Source: Rhodospirillum sp047263945 (GTDB lineage Bacteria > Pseudomonadota > Alphaproteobacteria > Rhodospirillales > Rhodospirillaceae). From it: a DNA stretch of 64,000 bases. Every line of letters starts with the position of its first letter. The first letter of the stretch is position 1. A model generated the notes under the pieces. That model searched no databases. It was not told the DNA's origin and was given only the letters and a program-made list of their open reading frames with translations. Positions 1-8,413 of the stretch are shown in pieces. The stretch is from the NCBI RefSeq assembly GCF_047263945.1, contig NZ_JBLAVB010000001.1:434001-498000 (forward strand), given 5' to 3'. Both the position numbers and the translations under genes were made by a program.

Positions 1-503
1 TTGGTTACCCGTTACGACAAGCGCTTCCTCTCCCATACGGAATTGGGGGGCTGGTATACCCCTGGAGAAGACCCCATCGTGTTTTCCGTCGATGACTACA
101 CCTTCGGTTGCGCGATTTGCATTGAAGTCCAGTTTCCTGAAGTTTTCGCAGATTACGGCCAACGGGGTGTCGATGCCGTGCTCTTTGCCTCCCAAGGTCT
201 TCCGGAGTCCTATCAAACAGTGCTGCGCGCCCATGCAGCCTGTATGGCCTATGGATCTGCGCTGTGGCGCCAACCCGGGGTGGGATGGGGCATATCATCG
301 GACCGGATGGTCTGCAGATATCCCCCCGTTCGGAAAGCACCGAGCCCGCCTTGACTTTGGCCACCCTCGACCGGGAGGATCCTGCCTACCATGTCGCCTT
401 AAAGCTGGCGCGCCCCTGGCGTCTCGAGGCGAAAGCTGGGGAGATCTACCGGGAAATGCGATCCCCTCATCACCCAAGAAGTCTCAATCGGACCGCCCTA
501 TAG
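1..503 (+). pseudogene. carbon-nitrogen (nitrilase-family) hydrolase, 5'-truncated by the window and frameshifted
   Basis: This is the C-terminal half of a nitrilase/amidase-superfamily enzyme, which hydrolyses carbon-nitrogen bonds with a Glu-Lys-Cys triad. The motif AICIEVQFPE near position 117 holds the nucleophilic Cys. The Glu and Lys would lie before the window, so the gene starts upstream. The frame is intact to about HAACMAYG (near 252), where the family expects HAxxxAYW. One base later the next frame continues the family pattern (ICAVAPTRGG, then GHIIGPDG, then a typical C-terminus) up to a TAG at 501-503. Restoring one T (TATGG to TATTGG) near 252 would rejoin the two frames. I infer either a recent inactivating deletion or a sequencing error. 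The family call is firm, the substrate is unknown. Confidence 0.72.
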
Positions 504-610
504 GGAAAAACCCGGAAAAAGTAGGACCTGGATCGCGTTTCAGGTCTCGGAAGCGTGAGCCAAACCGCAAGGTTGGAGCCTGTCCTTGTTCAAAATAGGG
601 AAACGCTTTT

Positions 611-1654
611 ATGGCTTTTCGCTTTCTTATTGTCTTGCTTCTCGGGATTCTGATGTCCTTATCTGTCGCCCAGGCAGGGTCGGTCGGTTTCCGGACAATC
701 CGTCTCGCGGATCCGGATGGGCGTCGGGACCTGTCGGTGGCTCTCTGGTATTCCACGGACCAATCTGATCCGGTAACGCTTGCCGGGGATAATCCCGCGT
801 TCATCGGTATTCCCGTGGTCGAGAATGCCGTCCCTGACAACACACTCCGACCGCTGGTGGTGCTCTCCCATGGCCATGGGGGCAATTGGCGCAATCAGAT
901 TTGGCTGGCCGAGGCCTTGGTCTCTGCGGGGTATCGGGTCGCGGCGCCGAACCATCCCGGGACAACGAGTCGGGACCGCCGCCCCGAGGAAGCCGCTCGG
1001 TTATGGGAACGCCCCCATGACCTGAGCCGGGTCATGGATGCTCTTTTGGCCGACCCGAGTCTCGCCGGGCCCGTTGACCCGGGCAGGATTGCCGTTATAG
1101 GCCATTCTCTGGGAGGTTGGACGGCCTTGGCCCTCGCCGGAGGACGCTTTGACCGCGCACGTTTTGCCAAGGCCTGCATCCAACACCCGGAGATGGTTGC
1201 GTCCTGCCGGATCGCAGAAGAGGATGGGAATATGGGCTTGGGCACGGTGGAGCGGGCTGCCCTGGGGCAGGATATGCGAGACCCACGCATCCGGGCCGCG
1301 ATTTCCCTCGACCTCGGGCTCGCCCAAGGGTTCACCCCGGATAGCCTCGCGGTGATCTCCGTTCCGGTTCTGGTGATCGCCGCCGGAGACACTTCCAGCG
1401 CCCTTCCTACGGATCTCGAATCCGGATATTTGCTCAACTATTTGCCGAAGGAGGGGACGGAGTCCCTGAGGATTTCCGACGCCGCCCACTTTAGCTTCCT
1501 CTCCCTTTGCAAGCCAGGCGCCACCGCCCTGTTGGAGGACGAGCATCCGGGGGATGGGATCCTTTGCCATGATGGCGGTGGACGGGACCGAGAAGCCATC
1601 CACAAGCAGGTCATTGACCGGGTGCTTCTCTTCCTGGCGGCGGCCCTTCGGTGA
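611..1654 (+). CDS. secreted alpha/beta hydrolase (dienelactone hydrolase/PAF-acetylhydrolase-like)
   Basis: This is a 347-residue alpha/beta-hydrolase with an N-terminal signal peptide (hydrophobic residues 4-20, cleavage near AQAG), so it is probably periplasmic. LVVLSHGHGG (about residues 82-91) is the strand and oxyanion-loop region. GHSLGGW (about 162-168) is the nucleophile elbow with the catalytic Ser. HFSFLSLC near residue 300 offers the catalytic His. The length and early HGHGG motif fit the group of predicted dienelactone hydrolases (COG4188), which cleave esters, but the substrate cannot be read from sequence. The last 44 bases overlap the 3' end of the convergent AraC-type regulator, so the two transcripts would be antisense over their ends. 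Confidence 0.85.
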   Translation: MAFRFLIVLLLGILMSLSVAQAGSVGFRTIRLADPDGRRDLSVALWYSTDQSDPVTLAGDNPAFIGIPVVENAVPDNTLRPLVVLSHGHGGNWRNQIWLAEALVSAGYRVAAPNHPGTTSRDRRPEEAARLWERPHDLSRVMDALLADPSLAGPVDPGRIAVIGHSLGGWTALALAGGRFDRARFAKACIQHPEMVASCRIAEEDGNMGLGTVERAALGQDMRDPRIRAAISLDLGLAQGFTPDSLAVISVPVLVIAAGDTSSALPTDLESGYLLNYLPKEGTESLRISDAAHFSFLSLCKPGATALLEDEHPGDGILCHDGGGRDREAIHKQVIDRVLLFLAAALR

Positions 1655-2714
1655 CGGTCGACAGGGCCTTGCGGTAGGCGCTGGGACTCTGACCGGTGAT
1701 CCTCAGGAACTCCCTGTTGAAGTTCGATTTTGTTTGAAAACCGCAGTCAAAGAGAATCGTGGTAACCGGCGCCTCCGTTTCGGTTAGGAGGCGTTTGGCC
1801 TCCGCGATTCGGTAGGTGTTGACGAAGCGGGAGATGTTTTCCCCGTGTAATCGATTGATGGCAGAGGATAGGCGGCGGGCCGGAATGCCCGTCGCCCGGG
1901 CAAGTCGGTTCACGGTCAGGTCAGGGTCCTTGTACAGCCCTCGCTCGGTGAGGACTCGGTCGACGGCATCACGGATGATTATCGGATCCTCCTGGTTCTT
2001 CTTCTCCGCAAGCGTTGTGGCTGGGAGAGGGGCCTCGGCGGCCTCTGAAACCTCACTGGGACGGCTGCGCCGCACCAAGGTTGCCGCCAGGGCGATCAGG
2101 ACAAAGCCTACCCCGTCTGCCCCGGCGACGATGTCGGGAGCATGGCGTCCCCCATAGAACTTGAAATCCAAAGCAATGGCGGTCTCCACGGCGGCATTGC
2201 TGATCAACACCATGGAGGCCACCAGGATTCCCCTTCGAACGGCGATAGCGTCTGTCAGGCGCGCCGCAGCCAAGCGATCAGGTCCTTGGAGTCCGATGCG
2301 GGCCAGGGCCAAGCCATAGGAGAGTGACTGTATGGCCAAAACAAAGTCAGGGGAGAGATACAGCGCCGGTCTCAGGACCATAAGCCCAAGAGCCAGAACG
2401 AAGGGCAAGCCATGGATCCAAAGGACGTTACGAGGGGGGGGAGGTCGGTCACCGAGGGGGCGGGCAAGGGGGGAGAAGCAGAACCAAGCAATGGGCGGCA
2501 CCAGGGCGGCAACGCCCACCAAAAGGAATCGGAAGACCAGGAGATCAAGACTCCACCGTAAGCCGACCACAGTAACGGCCGTGGCGCAGGCGCCAACGAA
2601 GAAAAGAGCCGCCCTCTCCCCCTGAGACACCGTCTCCCCCCGGTCCACCAGCAGGTGGATGAGGAGGATCCACAGCAAAAGAGCCACCACGAAGGGGAAG
2701 GGGATGGCGATCAT
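1611..2714 (-). CDS. AraC-family transcriptional regulator with N-terminal membrane domain
   Basis: This 367-residue protein has about seven hydrophobic segments in residues 1-215 and a cytoplasmic AraC DNA-binding domain in about residues 255-355. The C-terminal domain has both expected helix-turn-helix units: LTVNRLARATGIPARRLS, then TILFDCGFQTKSNF with the typical GFQTKSNFNREF signature. Coupling a multi-pass membrane sensor to an AraC head is a known minority architecture, in which the membrane part would sense a signal and the anchored head would bind DNA. The neighbouring secreted hydrolase is convergent and overlaps by 44 bp. The ligand and targets are not visible. Confidence 0.88.
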   Translation of the reverse strand: MIAIPFPFVVALLLWILLIHLLVDRGETVSQGERAALFFVGACATAVTVVGLRWSLDLLVFRFLLVGVAALVPPIAWFCFSPLARPLGDRPPPPRNVLWIHGLPFVLALGLMVLRPALYLSPDFVLAIQSLSYGLALARIGLQGPDRLAAARLTDAIAVRRGILVASMVLISNAAVETAIALDFKFYGGRHAPDIVAGADGVGFVLIALAATLVRRSRPSEVSEAAEAPLPATTLAEKKNQEDPIIIRDAVDRVLTERGLYKDPDLTVNRLARATGIPARRLSSAINRLHGENISRFVNTYRIAEAKRLLTETEAPVTTILFDCGFQTKSNFNREFLRITGQSPSAYRKALSTVTEGPPPGREAPGQ

Positions 2715-2761
2715 GATGGGGGACCGGGAGTCCTTGACGTCTCGGTTAGGGCCCGGACTCG

Positions 2762-3346
2762 TTAGACGCCGCGCGCCATCAGAATCACTCTCCGGGCTGA
2801 TAGGCGGTCGTTGTGGGGGAGGTCCAAATGGTCTATCGAGGAGAAGCCGAATTCCTCATAGAGTTTGATCGCCCTGGTATTGGTCGACCAGACCTGCAGG
2901 CTGACTCGTTTGCGCCCTTCGGCTCCGGCCATGCCCAAGGCTTCGGCGACCAGTTTCCGGCCGATTCCATGGCCTCGGTGTTCAGGCAGGACGGCCATGG
3001 CATTGATATAGAAGCCGCCGGGGTCCCGCATGCGGGAGAGGGGAAGGACGTGCACCATCCGATCGGCGGGAACCATGTCCGTTTCCAGCTCGTCAAGGCG
3101 TTCGACGGGGAAAGCGTTGACCATGCCAACAATGACTCCGTCCTTCAAGGCTACGCGACATTCGGGCCAGCCGTAGGGGCTGTCACCGGTTTCCACCAAA
3201 TGGGCAAGCAGGTCCGCCGCTCCCATGTCGGGAACCAGCCCGTCAAGAAGGAATTCATACAGGCCTTCGCCGGCTTGTACCAACAGGGTGGCGATGGCTT
3301 CCGCGTCACCGTCTTGAGCGTCGCGGATCGTAATTCCGTCCGTCAT
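2762..3346 (-). CDS. GNAT-family N-acetyltransferase
   Basis: This 194-residue GNAT domain transfers an acetyl group from acetyl-CoA to an amine. The acetyl-CoA-binding motif A is AVLPEHRGHGIGRKLVAEAL (Q/RxxGxG/A loop as RGHGIG). It is followed by LQVWSTNTRAIKLYEEFGF, the family's C-terminal motif B. I place the start at the ATG at 3344-3346 (MTDGITIRDA), where the GNAT fold normally begins. The open frame continues upstream, but that extra stretch runs through a terminator hairpin and looks non-coding. The acceptor substrate is unknown. Confidence 0.88.
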   Translation of the reverse strand: MTDGITIRDAQDGDAEAIATLLVQAGEGLYEFLLDGLVPDMGAADLLAHLVETGDSPYGWPECRVALKDGVIVGMVNAFPVERLDELETDMVPADRMVHVLPLSRMRDPGGFYINAMAVLPEHRGHGIGRKLVAEALGMAGAEGRKRVSLQVWSTNTRAIKLYEEFGFSSIDHLDLPHNDRLSARRVILMARGV

Positions 3347-3448
3347 CGTCTTGAAGTCCCTTGAAATAGAACGGGGATATGCTGCATGTCGACCGTGCCA
3401 TGGTTTGCCCGTCAGGGCAACCTTGGCGAAGGATGGGCAGGGATGACA

Positions 3449-3481
3449 AAAAAACGGGTTCCTGGTGGGAACCCGTTTTTT
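3449..3481. terminator. bidirectional rho-independent terminator
   Basis: AAAAACGGGTTCC and GGAACCCGTTTTT form a perfect 13-bp stem around a five-base loop, with A-runs on one side and T-runs on the other. It therefore works on either strand. It lies between sodB and the acetyltransferase, both on the minus strand, so it would end a sodB transcript. Confidence 0.8.
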
Positions 3482-3559
3482 CATGTGAGACGCTGGAGTG
3501 CCCCCCTCCCGCCAGGCGGTCACTCACGGTACATGACAGGGTTTCGCAGTTTCTGGAGT

Positions 3560-3602
3560 CTGGGGCCTTTCGGCCCCAGTGGGGGACGGGGCAAAGCCCC
3601 GT
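3560..3602. repeat. paired-hairpin dispersed repeat, copy 1 (reverse orientation)
   Basis: Two adjacent palindromes, CTGGGGCCTTTCGGCCCCAG and ACGGGGCAAAGCCCCGT, are separated by a short G-run linker. Read on the other strand this matches the copies at 11953-11999 and 57071-57117. It lies 3' of sodB. Confidence 0.7.
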
Positions 3603-3641
3603 AACGGGAAAATACCCCCTGTCGTATACCTTTGCGGTATT

Positions 3642-4241
3642 TTAGGCCTTGGCTAGGTTGTCGGCGACGAAGTCCCAGTTCACCAAGCTGTCGAGGAAGG
3701 TGGACAGGAAATCCGGCCGGCGATTCTGGTAGTCGAGGTAGTAGGCGTGCTCCCAAACGTCGCAGGTCAGCAGAGCAGTCTCACCCTTGGTCATGGGCAG
3801 GTCAGCGTTGGCGGTTTTGGTGATGGCCAGCTTGCCATCCTTCACCACCAGCCAAGCCCAGCCACTGCCGAACTGGGTAGCGCCAGCCTGCTTGAATTCG
3901 GTCTTGAAGGCCTCGAAGGATCCGAAGGCGGCGTCAATGGCCTCCTTCAGAGCGCCGGTGGGCTCGCCACCACCGTTGGCCTTCATGCCGTTCCAGAAGA
4001 AGGTGTGGTTCCACACCTGGGCAGCGTTGTTGAAGACGCCAGCCTTGGACGCGTCACCGGCCACGGCCAGGATGATTTCCTCCAGGCTCTTGTCCGCCAG
4101 CGGAGTGTCCTTAACCATGTTGTTCAGGTTGGTCACATAGGTGTTGTGGTGCTTGCCGTGGTGGAACTCCAGGGTCTGGGCAGACATGTGGGGTTCCAGC
4201 GCATCCTTGGCGTAGGGCAGGGGCGGCAGCTCGAAGGCCAT
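3642..4241 (-). CDS. sodB: superoxide dismutase, iron type
   Basis: This 199-residue cytoplasmic enzyme dismutates superoxide to oxygen and hydrogen peroxide. All four metal ligands are visible: His in LEFHHGKHH (near 27), His in QVWNHTFFW (near 74), and Asp and His in DVWEHAYYLDY (near 157-161). NNAAQVWNHTFFW and ANADLPM are typical of the iron form rather than the manganese form. The start is the ATG at 4239-4241 (MAFELPPLPY), with a strong GGAGAG ribosome site just upstream. The longer open frame would only add an unrelated leader. It is transcribed alone and ended by hairpins at 3449-3602. Confidence 0.96.
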   Translation of the reverse strand: MAFELPPLPYAKDALEPHMSAQTLEFHHGKHHNTYVTNLNNMVKDTPLADKSLEEIILAVAGDASKAGVFNNAAQVWNHTFFWNGMKANGGGEPTGALKEAIDAAFGSFEAFKTEFKQAGATQFGSGWAWLVVKDGKLAITKTANADLPMTKGETALLTCDVWEHAYYLDYQNRRPDFLSTFLDSLVNWDFVADNLAKA

Positions 4242-4435
4242 CGGTACTCTCTCCTTCTGGTGAAACGTCGACCCTTGGACCGGGCCGTGCACGGAATGCA
4301 TCTGATTTATGGGCGATAGGCCCCGTTGTGAAGGGAGGAAATGACACGTCATGAGCATTTTCCCTTTTCCCCCCGCCCAACCCAGGCCATATGGGGGCAT
4401 TCTCGTCCCGGAAGACCTTCACGAAGGAAGACGAC

Positions 4436-5338
4436 ATGACTGCGGATTCTCCCCCCACCGCCCCGTCCTCCCCCTCCCAGTCAAGCAGCGATCAGCCTGC
4501 GCGCTTGTCCCTGCTCGCCCGGGATGTCCGTGACTACGATCCGGCCCGTTTTCAAACCAATCTCTTTGCCCCCGCTGCCCGGCGGGAGGATTTGATGGCC
4601 CTTCATGCTTTCCATGTGGAATTGGCTCGGATTGCGGGAACGGTGTCAGAAGCCTTGATTGGGCAGATGCGCTATCAATGGTGGCGGGATCAAGTCAATA
4701 GTGCCTGTGATGGAAAGGGACCCATCCTCGGCCATCCTGTGGGGGAGGGGGTGAACGCCGTCATCCAGACTTATGGCTTGGACCGGGAGGCTTTGTTGTC
4801 CATCATCGATGCCAGGGAGACAGATCTGGAGGTCCAGCCCTTCGCAACGGAGGAGGATATGGTCTGCCATGCCCGAGTCTCCTCCGGAGCCTTGAATGGG
4901 ATGGCGGCCCGGGTGGTGGGTATCACCGCACCAGAGACTTTGGCGGCTGCGGAGGATATCGGGACGGCTTGGGGGCTGCTCGACCTCGTGGGTCCATGTG
5001 CCTTGGAGGCCCGTCGGGGACGGCTGACCCTTCCCGCAGATCTTTGCGCTGAAGCTGGGGTGACGGTGGAGACACTGGCCCGACCTGAAGGGGGCGAGGC
5101 TGCCAGGAAGCCCCTGCGTCGCGTGATGGATCTCGTTCAAGGCCACCTCTTGTCAGCGAGGCGCTTGCGAGGAGCGGTGAAAATGGATCAAGCTTCGCCT
5201 TTCTTAATGGCTCGGCTTTGTTGGCATTACATCGACGTAGTGAAAAAATGCGACTATTTTCCCAATGATCCGAGGGCATTGGTTGTTCCTCGTATGCCCA
5301 TCAGGCTTTTTCTATCTGCGATTGCGAGACGCTTTTGA
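4436..5338 (+). CDS. squalene/phytoene synthase-like protein, NDUFAF6-type complex I assembly factor
   Basis: This 300-residue protein of the trans-isoprenyl synthase fold is expressed divergently from sodB. The segment ALHAFHVELARI followed by VSEALIGQMRYQWWRD aligns with the mitochondrial complex I factor NDUFAF6 rather than with true phytoene synthases. The aspartate-rich DxxxD diphosphate-binding motifs expected in helices B and H are absent, so isoprenoid synthesis is unlikely. Known biology: NDUFAF6 is needed for early assembly of the ND1 module of complex I and has alphaproteobacterial homologues. I infer a similar role here. The start is the ATG at 4436, preceded by GAAGGAAGA; an upstream ATG at 4391 is less likely. 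Confidence 0.75.
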   Translation: MTADSPPTAPSSPSQSSSDQPARLSLLARDVRDYDPARFQTNLFAPAARREDLMALHAFHVELARIAGTVSEALIGQMRYQWWRDQVNSACDGKGPILGHPVGEGVNAVIQTYGLDREALLSIIDARETDLEVQPFATEEDMVCHARVSSGALNGMAARVVGITAPETLAAAEDIGTAWGLLDLVGPCALEARRGRLTLPADLCAEAGVTVETLARPEGGEAARKPLRRVMDLVQGHLLSARRLRGAVKMDQASPFLMARLCWHYIDVVKKCDYFPNDPRALVVPRMPIRLFLSAIARRF

Positions 5339-5463
5339 CGTGATTTCTGGATGGTGTTGTGCCGTCGATTTAGGTTTGAACACCTCGGAGTCGCGGTCAG
5401 AGTCTTAATGAAAAGTGAATAAAAATTAAATTAATTCAAACCCTTGCCGGAGCCTCTAAAGGG

Positions 5464-5501
5464 GCGTAGGGTAAAGGGTGTGGTATAAAAATGCCCTACG
5501 C
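5464..5501. promoter_or_regulatory. inverted repeat in the leader of the small ORF
   Basis: GCGTAGGG (5464-5471) and CCCTACGC (5494-5501) form an 8-bp stem around a 22-base AT-richer loop. It lies 50 bases before the start of the small gene at 5552. It could be a leader hairpin or an operator; nothing decides between them. Confidence 0.35.
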
Positions 5502-5551
5502 GGAATGTATGGGCGCCCACTTTGGGAAAGAGTATGTGAAGGAGGTCGGCG

Positions 5552-5767
5552 ATGCGTGCTGATCATGTTACGGCTGGCCAACACTTGGCTGCAGTCTTGA
5601 CGGTTGTAGCCTTGAGCGTGGTTCTGAGTGGACTTGTCGATGTGAGCAATGCGCGCCTCGGTGGTCAGGGTGTCGAAATGCCTTTGGCTGGCGATTTGGG
5701 TAGCATTAGCGCTCCGGCCCACTCGCAATGGGGACGGACCGTTCTCGGCCTATCCAATATGCGCTAG
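5552..5767 (+). CDS. small hypothetical protein with one hydrophobic segment
   Basis: This 71-codon frame starts with ATG five bases after a near-perfect AAGGAGGT ribosome site, which is the main reason to believe it is translated. Residues 12-30 (LAAVLTVVALSVVLSGLVD) form one hydrophobic helix that could be a signal peptide or membrane anchor. The rest is short and glycine-rich. I recognise no family. It stands alone between the NDUFAF6-like gene and the trmFO terminator. Confidence 0.5.
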   Translation: MRADHVTAGQHLAAVLTVVALSVVLSGLVDVSNARLGGQGVEMPLAGDLGSISAPAHSQWGRTVLGLSNMR

Positions 5768-5956
5768 GATTTCCGGCGCTACCATGTTGGAAACTGAGTC
5801 GACAGACTTGGTCTGTCTGATCTCATAGCCTAAGAGCCCAACCCAAAAGTCATGGCGTAAAATCAAAGGGTTCCGTCATGCCCATGAAAGCGGGCATCCA
5901 GGGTTGATTTCGGTGTCGGTGCTCAAACGCACTGGCGTTGCGGGGTTTGCCTCTAA

Positions 5957-5990
5957 AAAAGGACGACCCTTCGGGCCGTCCTTTTGTTTG
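5957..5990. terminator. rho-independent terminator, both directions
   Basis: AAAAGGACGACCC-TTC-GGGCCGTCCTTTT makes a 13-bp stem with one mismatch and T-runs on both strands. It lies just past the trmFO stop codon and would end that transcript. Confidence 0.75.
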
Positions 5991-5997
5991 TATCTGC

Positions 5998-7467
5998 TTA
6001 TTTGGGTTGGCGTGGAGTTTTCTCGCGGGGTTGTGGCTCGGGTAGGGGCCAGTCTGCGCGGGGTGAATCCTCTTCCGACCAGGGAGAGGGGGCTTTCAGC
6101 CAACCCGCTTGATCCGTCAGGGCGCGGTGAGCATAAGCTACCTTGCGCTCCCGCCCCTTAGGGACACGGGGTTTGCCGCCGGGTTTGGTGGACCAGGGCT
6201 CCAAGGGTGGCAGCAAGCCGAACGTGATGTTCATGGGTTGGAAGGTCTCCGCATCCGCACCCCCGGTGATATGGGCCAGCAAAGCACCCATGGCCGTCGT
6301 CGAAGGTGGCGGAGCAAACTCCAGACCCAGGATTTCCGCCGCAGCCAGGCGCCCCGCCATGAGGCCGACCGAAGCACTTTCCACGTAGCCCTCGCAACCT
6401 GTGATTTGGCCTGCAAAGCGCAGGTGGGGCAGGGCCTTCAGCCGCAATTGCCCATCCAGCAGGCGGGGGGAGTTGAGGAAGGTGTTGCGGTGGATGCCGC
6501 CAAGGCGGGCGAATTCGGCATTCTCCAGCCCTGGAATGGTTCGGAAGATGCGAATCTGCTCCCCATGCTTCAGCTTCGTCTGGAAACCGACCATGTTGTA
6601 TAGGGTCCCCAGTGCGTTGTCCTGACGGAGCTGGACGACGGCATGGGAGCGGTGTTCCGGATTGTTGGGATCGCGTAGGCCTACCGGCTTCATGGGTCCG
6701 AAGGCCAGGGTGTCCCGCCCCCGTTCGGCCATGACCTCAATCGGGAGGCATCCGTCGAAATAGGGTGTGCCTTCCCATTCCTTGAACGTGGTCTTTTCCC
6801 CGTCGATCAGGGCATCAATGAAGGCCTCATATTGGGCTTCACTCATGGCGCAATTGATGTAGTCCCGCCCATCGCCCTTATCGTAACGGCTTTGAAACCA
6901 AGCTTTGTCGAAGTCAATACTGTCTTTGGTGACAATGGGGGCGATGGCATCGAAAAAAGCCAGGCTGTCCTCTCCCGTTGCCAGCTGGATGGCTTGGGCC
7001 AGGGGGGCGGAGGTCAGGGGACCTGTCGCGATGATAGCCAAGCCACCGTCCGGAGCAGGCAGAGCATCGAGTTCCCGTCGCTCGATCCTCACCAGCGGAT
7101 GAGCCTCCAAGGCTTGGGTCACGGCCTGTGAGAAACCGTCCCGATCAACGGCCAGGGCGCCACCCGCAGGCACCTTATGGGCGTCGGCGCTGGACAGGAC
7201 CAGGGATCCGGCCCGGCGCATTTCCTCATGCAACAGGCCGACGGCATTGAAGAGGGGGTCGTCCGACCGCAGGGAATTGGAACAGACCAATTCGGCCAAA
7301 TGGTCTGTGTGATGGGCTTCCGTGGGACGGGTGGGGCGCATTTCGACCAAGGTTACGGCGACACCGGCCCGGGCCGCCTGCCAGGCAGCCTCGGATCCGG
7401 CCAAACCGCCGCCGACGATGGTCAGGCGCGCCTGCGGGGTGTTCGGGGGGGAGTTTGTCTCGTTCAT
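5998..7467 (-). CDS. trmFO: methylenetetrahydrofolate--tRNA-(uracil-5-)-methyltransferase TrmFO
   Basis: This 489-residue flavoprotein makes 5-methyluridine at position 54 in the T-loop of tRNA, using methylene-tetrahydrofolate and reduced FAD. The N-terminal dinucleotide-binding motif TIVGGGLAGSEAAWQAA begins near residue 16. ELVCSNSLRSDDP (near 60) is a TrmFO hallmark. PMKPVGLRDP, GFQTKLKHGEQ and the late GQITGCEGYVESASVGLMAG are also diagnostic. The length is near the usual 440-480, with a Pro/Arg-rich C-terminal tail. It is a single-gene unit with a terminator immediately downstream. Confidence 0.95.
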   Translation of the reverse strand: MNETNSPPNTPQARLTIVGGGLAGSEAAWQAARAGVAVTLVEMRPTRPTEAHHTDHLAELVCSNSLRSDDPLFNAVGLLHEEMRRAGSLVLSSADAHKVPAGGALAVDRDGFSQAVTQALEAHPLVRIERRELDALPAPDGGLAIIATGPLTSAPLAQAIQLATGEDSLAFFDAIAPIVTKDSIDFDKAWFQSRYDKGDGRDYINCAMSEAQYEAFIDALIDGEKTTFKEWEGTPYFDGCLPIEVMAERGRDTLAFGPMKPVGLRDPNNPEHRSHAVVQLRQDNALGTLYNMVGFQTKLKHGEQIRIFRTIPGLENAEFARLGGIHRNTFLNSPRLLDGQLRLKALPHLRFAGQITGCEGYVESASVGLMAGRLAAAEILGLEFAPPPSTTAMGALLAHITGGADAETFQPMNITFGLLPPLEPWSTKPGGKPRVPKGRERKVAYAHRALTDQAGWLKAPSPWSEEDSPRADWPLPEPQPREKTPRQPK

Positions 7468-7497
7468 GGTTTGTCTTTAAGCTCTAGGAATGGCCCT

Positions 7498-7620
7498 GTC
7501 TAGATCAAACCGGCCTAAATCGGAATCGATTCCTGCCGGATAATTTGATCTGAAATCATATGGTTAGAGTATTGAGTGGACCGGAAAACCGGTATCTACT
7601 TTTCAGCTCGATGTTCTAGG
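7498..7620. repeat. Alphaproteobacteria-type dispersed palindromic repeat, copy A
   Basis: This copy runs from CTAGATCAAACC through AATCGGAATCGATT and ATATGGTTAGAG to GGAAAACCGGTATCTACTTTTC and TTCTAG. The same order of blocks recurs at 30566-30679, and the AATCGGAATCGATT core also occurs at 24025-24042. It fills most of the 321-base gap between trmFO and the rhodanese gene. No gene is seen in that gap. Confidence 0.65.
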
Positions 7621-7788
7621 GGGGCGAGTAGGGGGCGCGAGGATGGGGAGTGGTGCAATCAGGTGCCGTCCGTTTGTCCCGGTGAGGGCTCGGGGTATGC
7701 TTGACAGAACGGTCCCGGTGCGCGACACAAAGACCCGGTTTCTCCGACCCGGGGAAACCCGACCTTTGTCTTATTTAGGAGGATGCCG

Positions 7789-8223
7789 GTGACCGAGGAT
7801 TTCAACCTGTCCTGGGGCTTCCTGTCCACCGCCTTCCTGGTGCTCGCCACCATCTTTGCCATTCGCATGATGCCCCGTCTGATCGCTGGGGTTCCCTTCG
7901 TCTCTCTGGATGACTTGAAGGCCAAGATGGATGGCAAAGAAGACTGTCTTGTCATCGACGTGAGGGGTGAGGGGGAATATGCTGGAGGCCACCCTCGCGG
8001 AGCCATGAATCTACCCGTGGGTGAGCTGAAGACCCGCCTGAACGAAATTTCTGACGACGATTTGGCGGCGCTGAAAGCGACGCCCGTCTATTTGATTTGC
8101 GCCACCAACAGCCGCGCCGCCAGCGCCGCCCGCACCTTGAAGGGCAAGGGCTTCACCGCGCTGTCCGTGGTCGACGGCGGTGTCGGAAAGTGGCAGCGCA
8201 AGGGGTATCCCATGGACTCGTGA
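7789..8223 (+). CDS. membrane-anchored rhodanese-domain protein
   Basis: This protein of about 144 residues has one N-terminal membrane helix (WGFLSTAFLVLATIFAI, residues 8-25) and then a rhodanese domain. CLVIDVRGEGEYAGGHPRGA is the CH2A motif region. LICATNSRAA holds the active-site Cys in a CxxxSR loop, shaped as in sulfurtransferases. A perfect AGGAGG at 7777-7782 sits directly against the ATG at 7783, which is too close, but six bases before the GTG at 7789, so I choose that GTG. The domain probably carries persulfide sulfur at the membrane; the partner is unknown. Confidence 0.85.
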   Translation: MTEDFNLSWGFLSTAFLVLATIFAIRMMPRLIAGVPFVSLDDLKAKMDGKEDCLVIDVRGEGEYAGGHPRGAMNLPVGELKTRLNEISDDDLAALKATPVYLICATNSRAASAARTLKGKGFTALSVVDGGVGKWQRKGYPMDS

Positions 8224-8413
8224 TCCATGGACCAATGACCCAGGGGCTGGGGCTCATGGGCTCGGTCATGGGTGCGGTTTTGGATAAAGAGGGCTGGTGA
8301 AGTCAACCAATCAGCGATCGCCCATAGGGTCCGTCTTGCTGGAAAAGGGGACTGGATTCGGGCGTTGCCGCATATCGTTTCGATGTGACACTTAAGGGGG
8401 ATGATCAAGCATC

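Noticed and set aside
5904..6161. 85-codon open frame across the trmFO terminator
   Set aside because: It runs through a terminator hairpin and the antisense of trmFO; no ribosome site.
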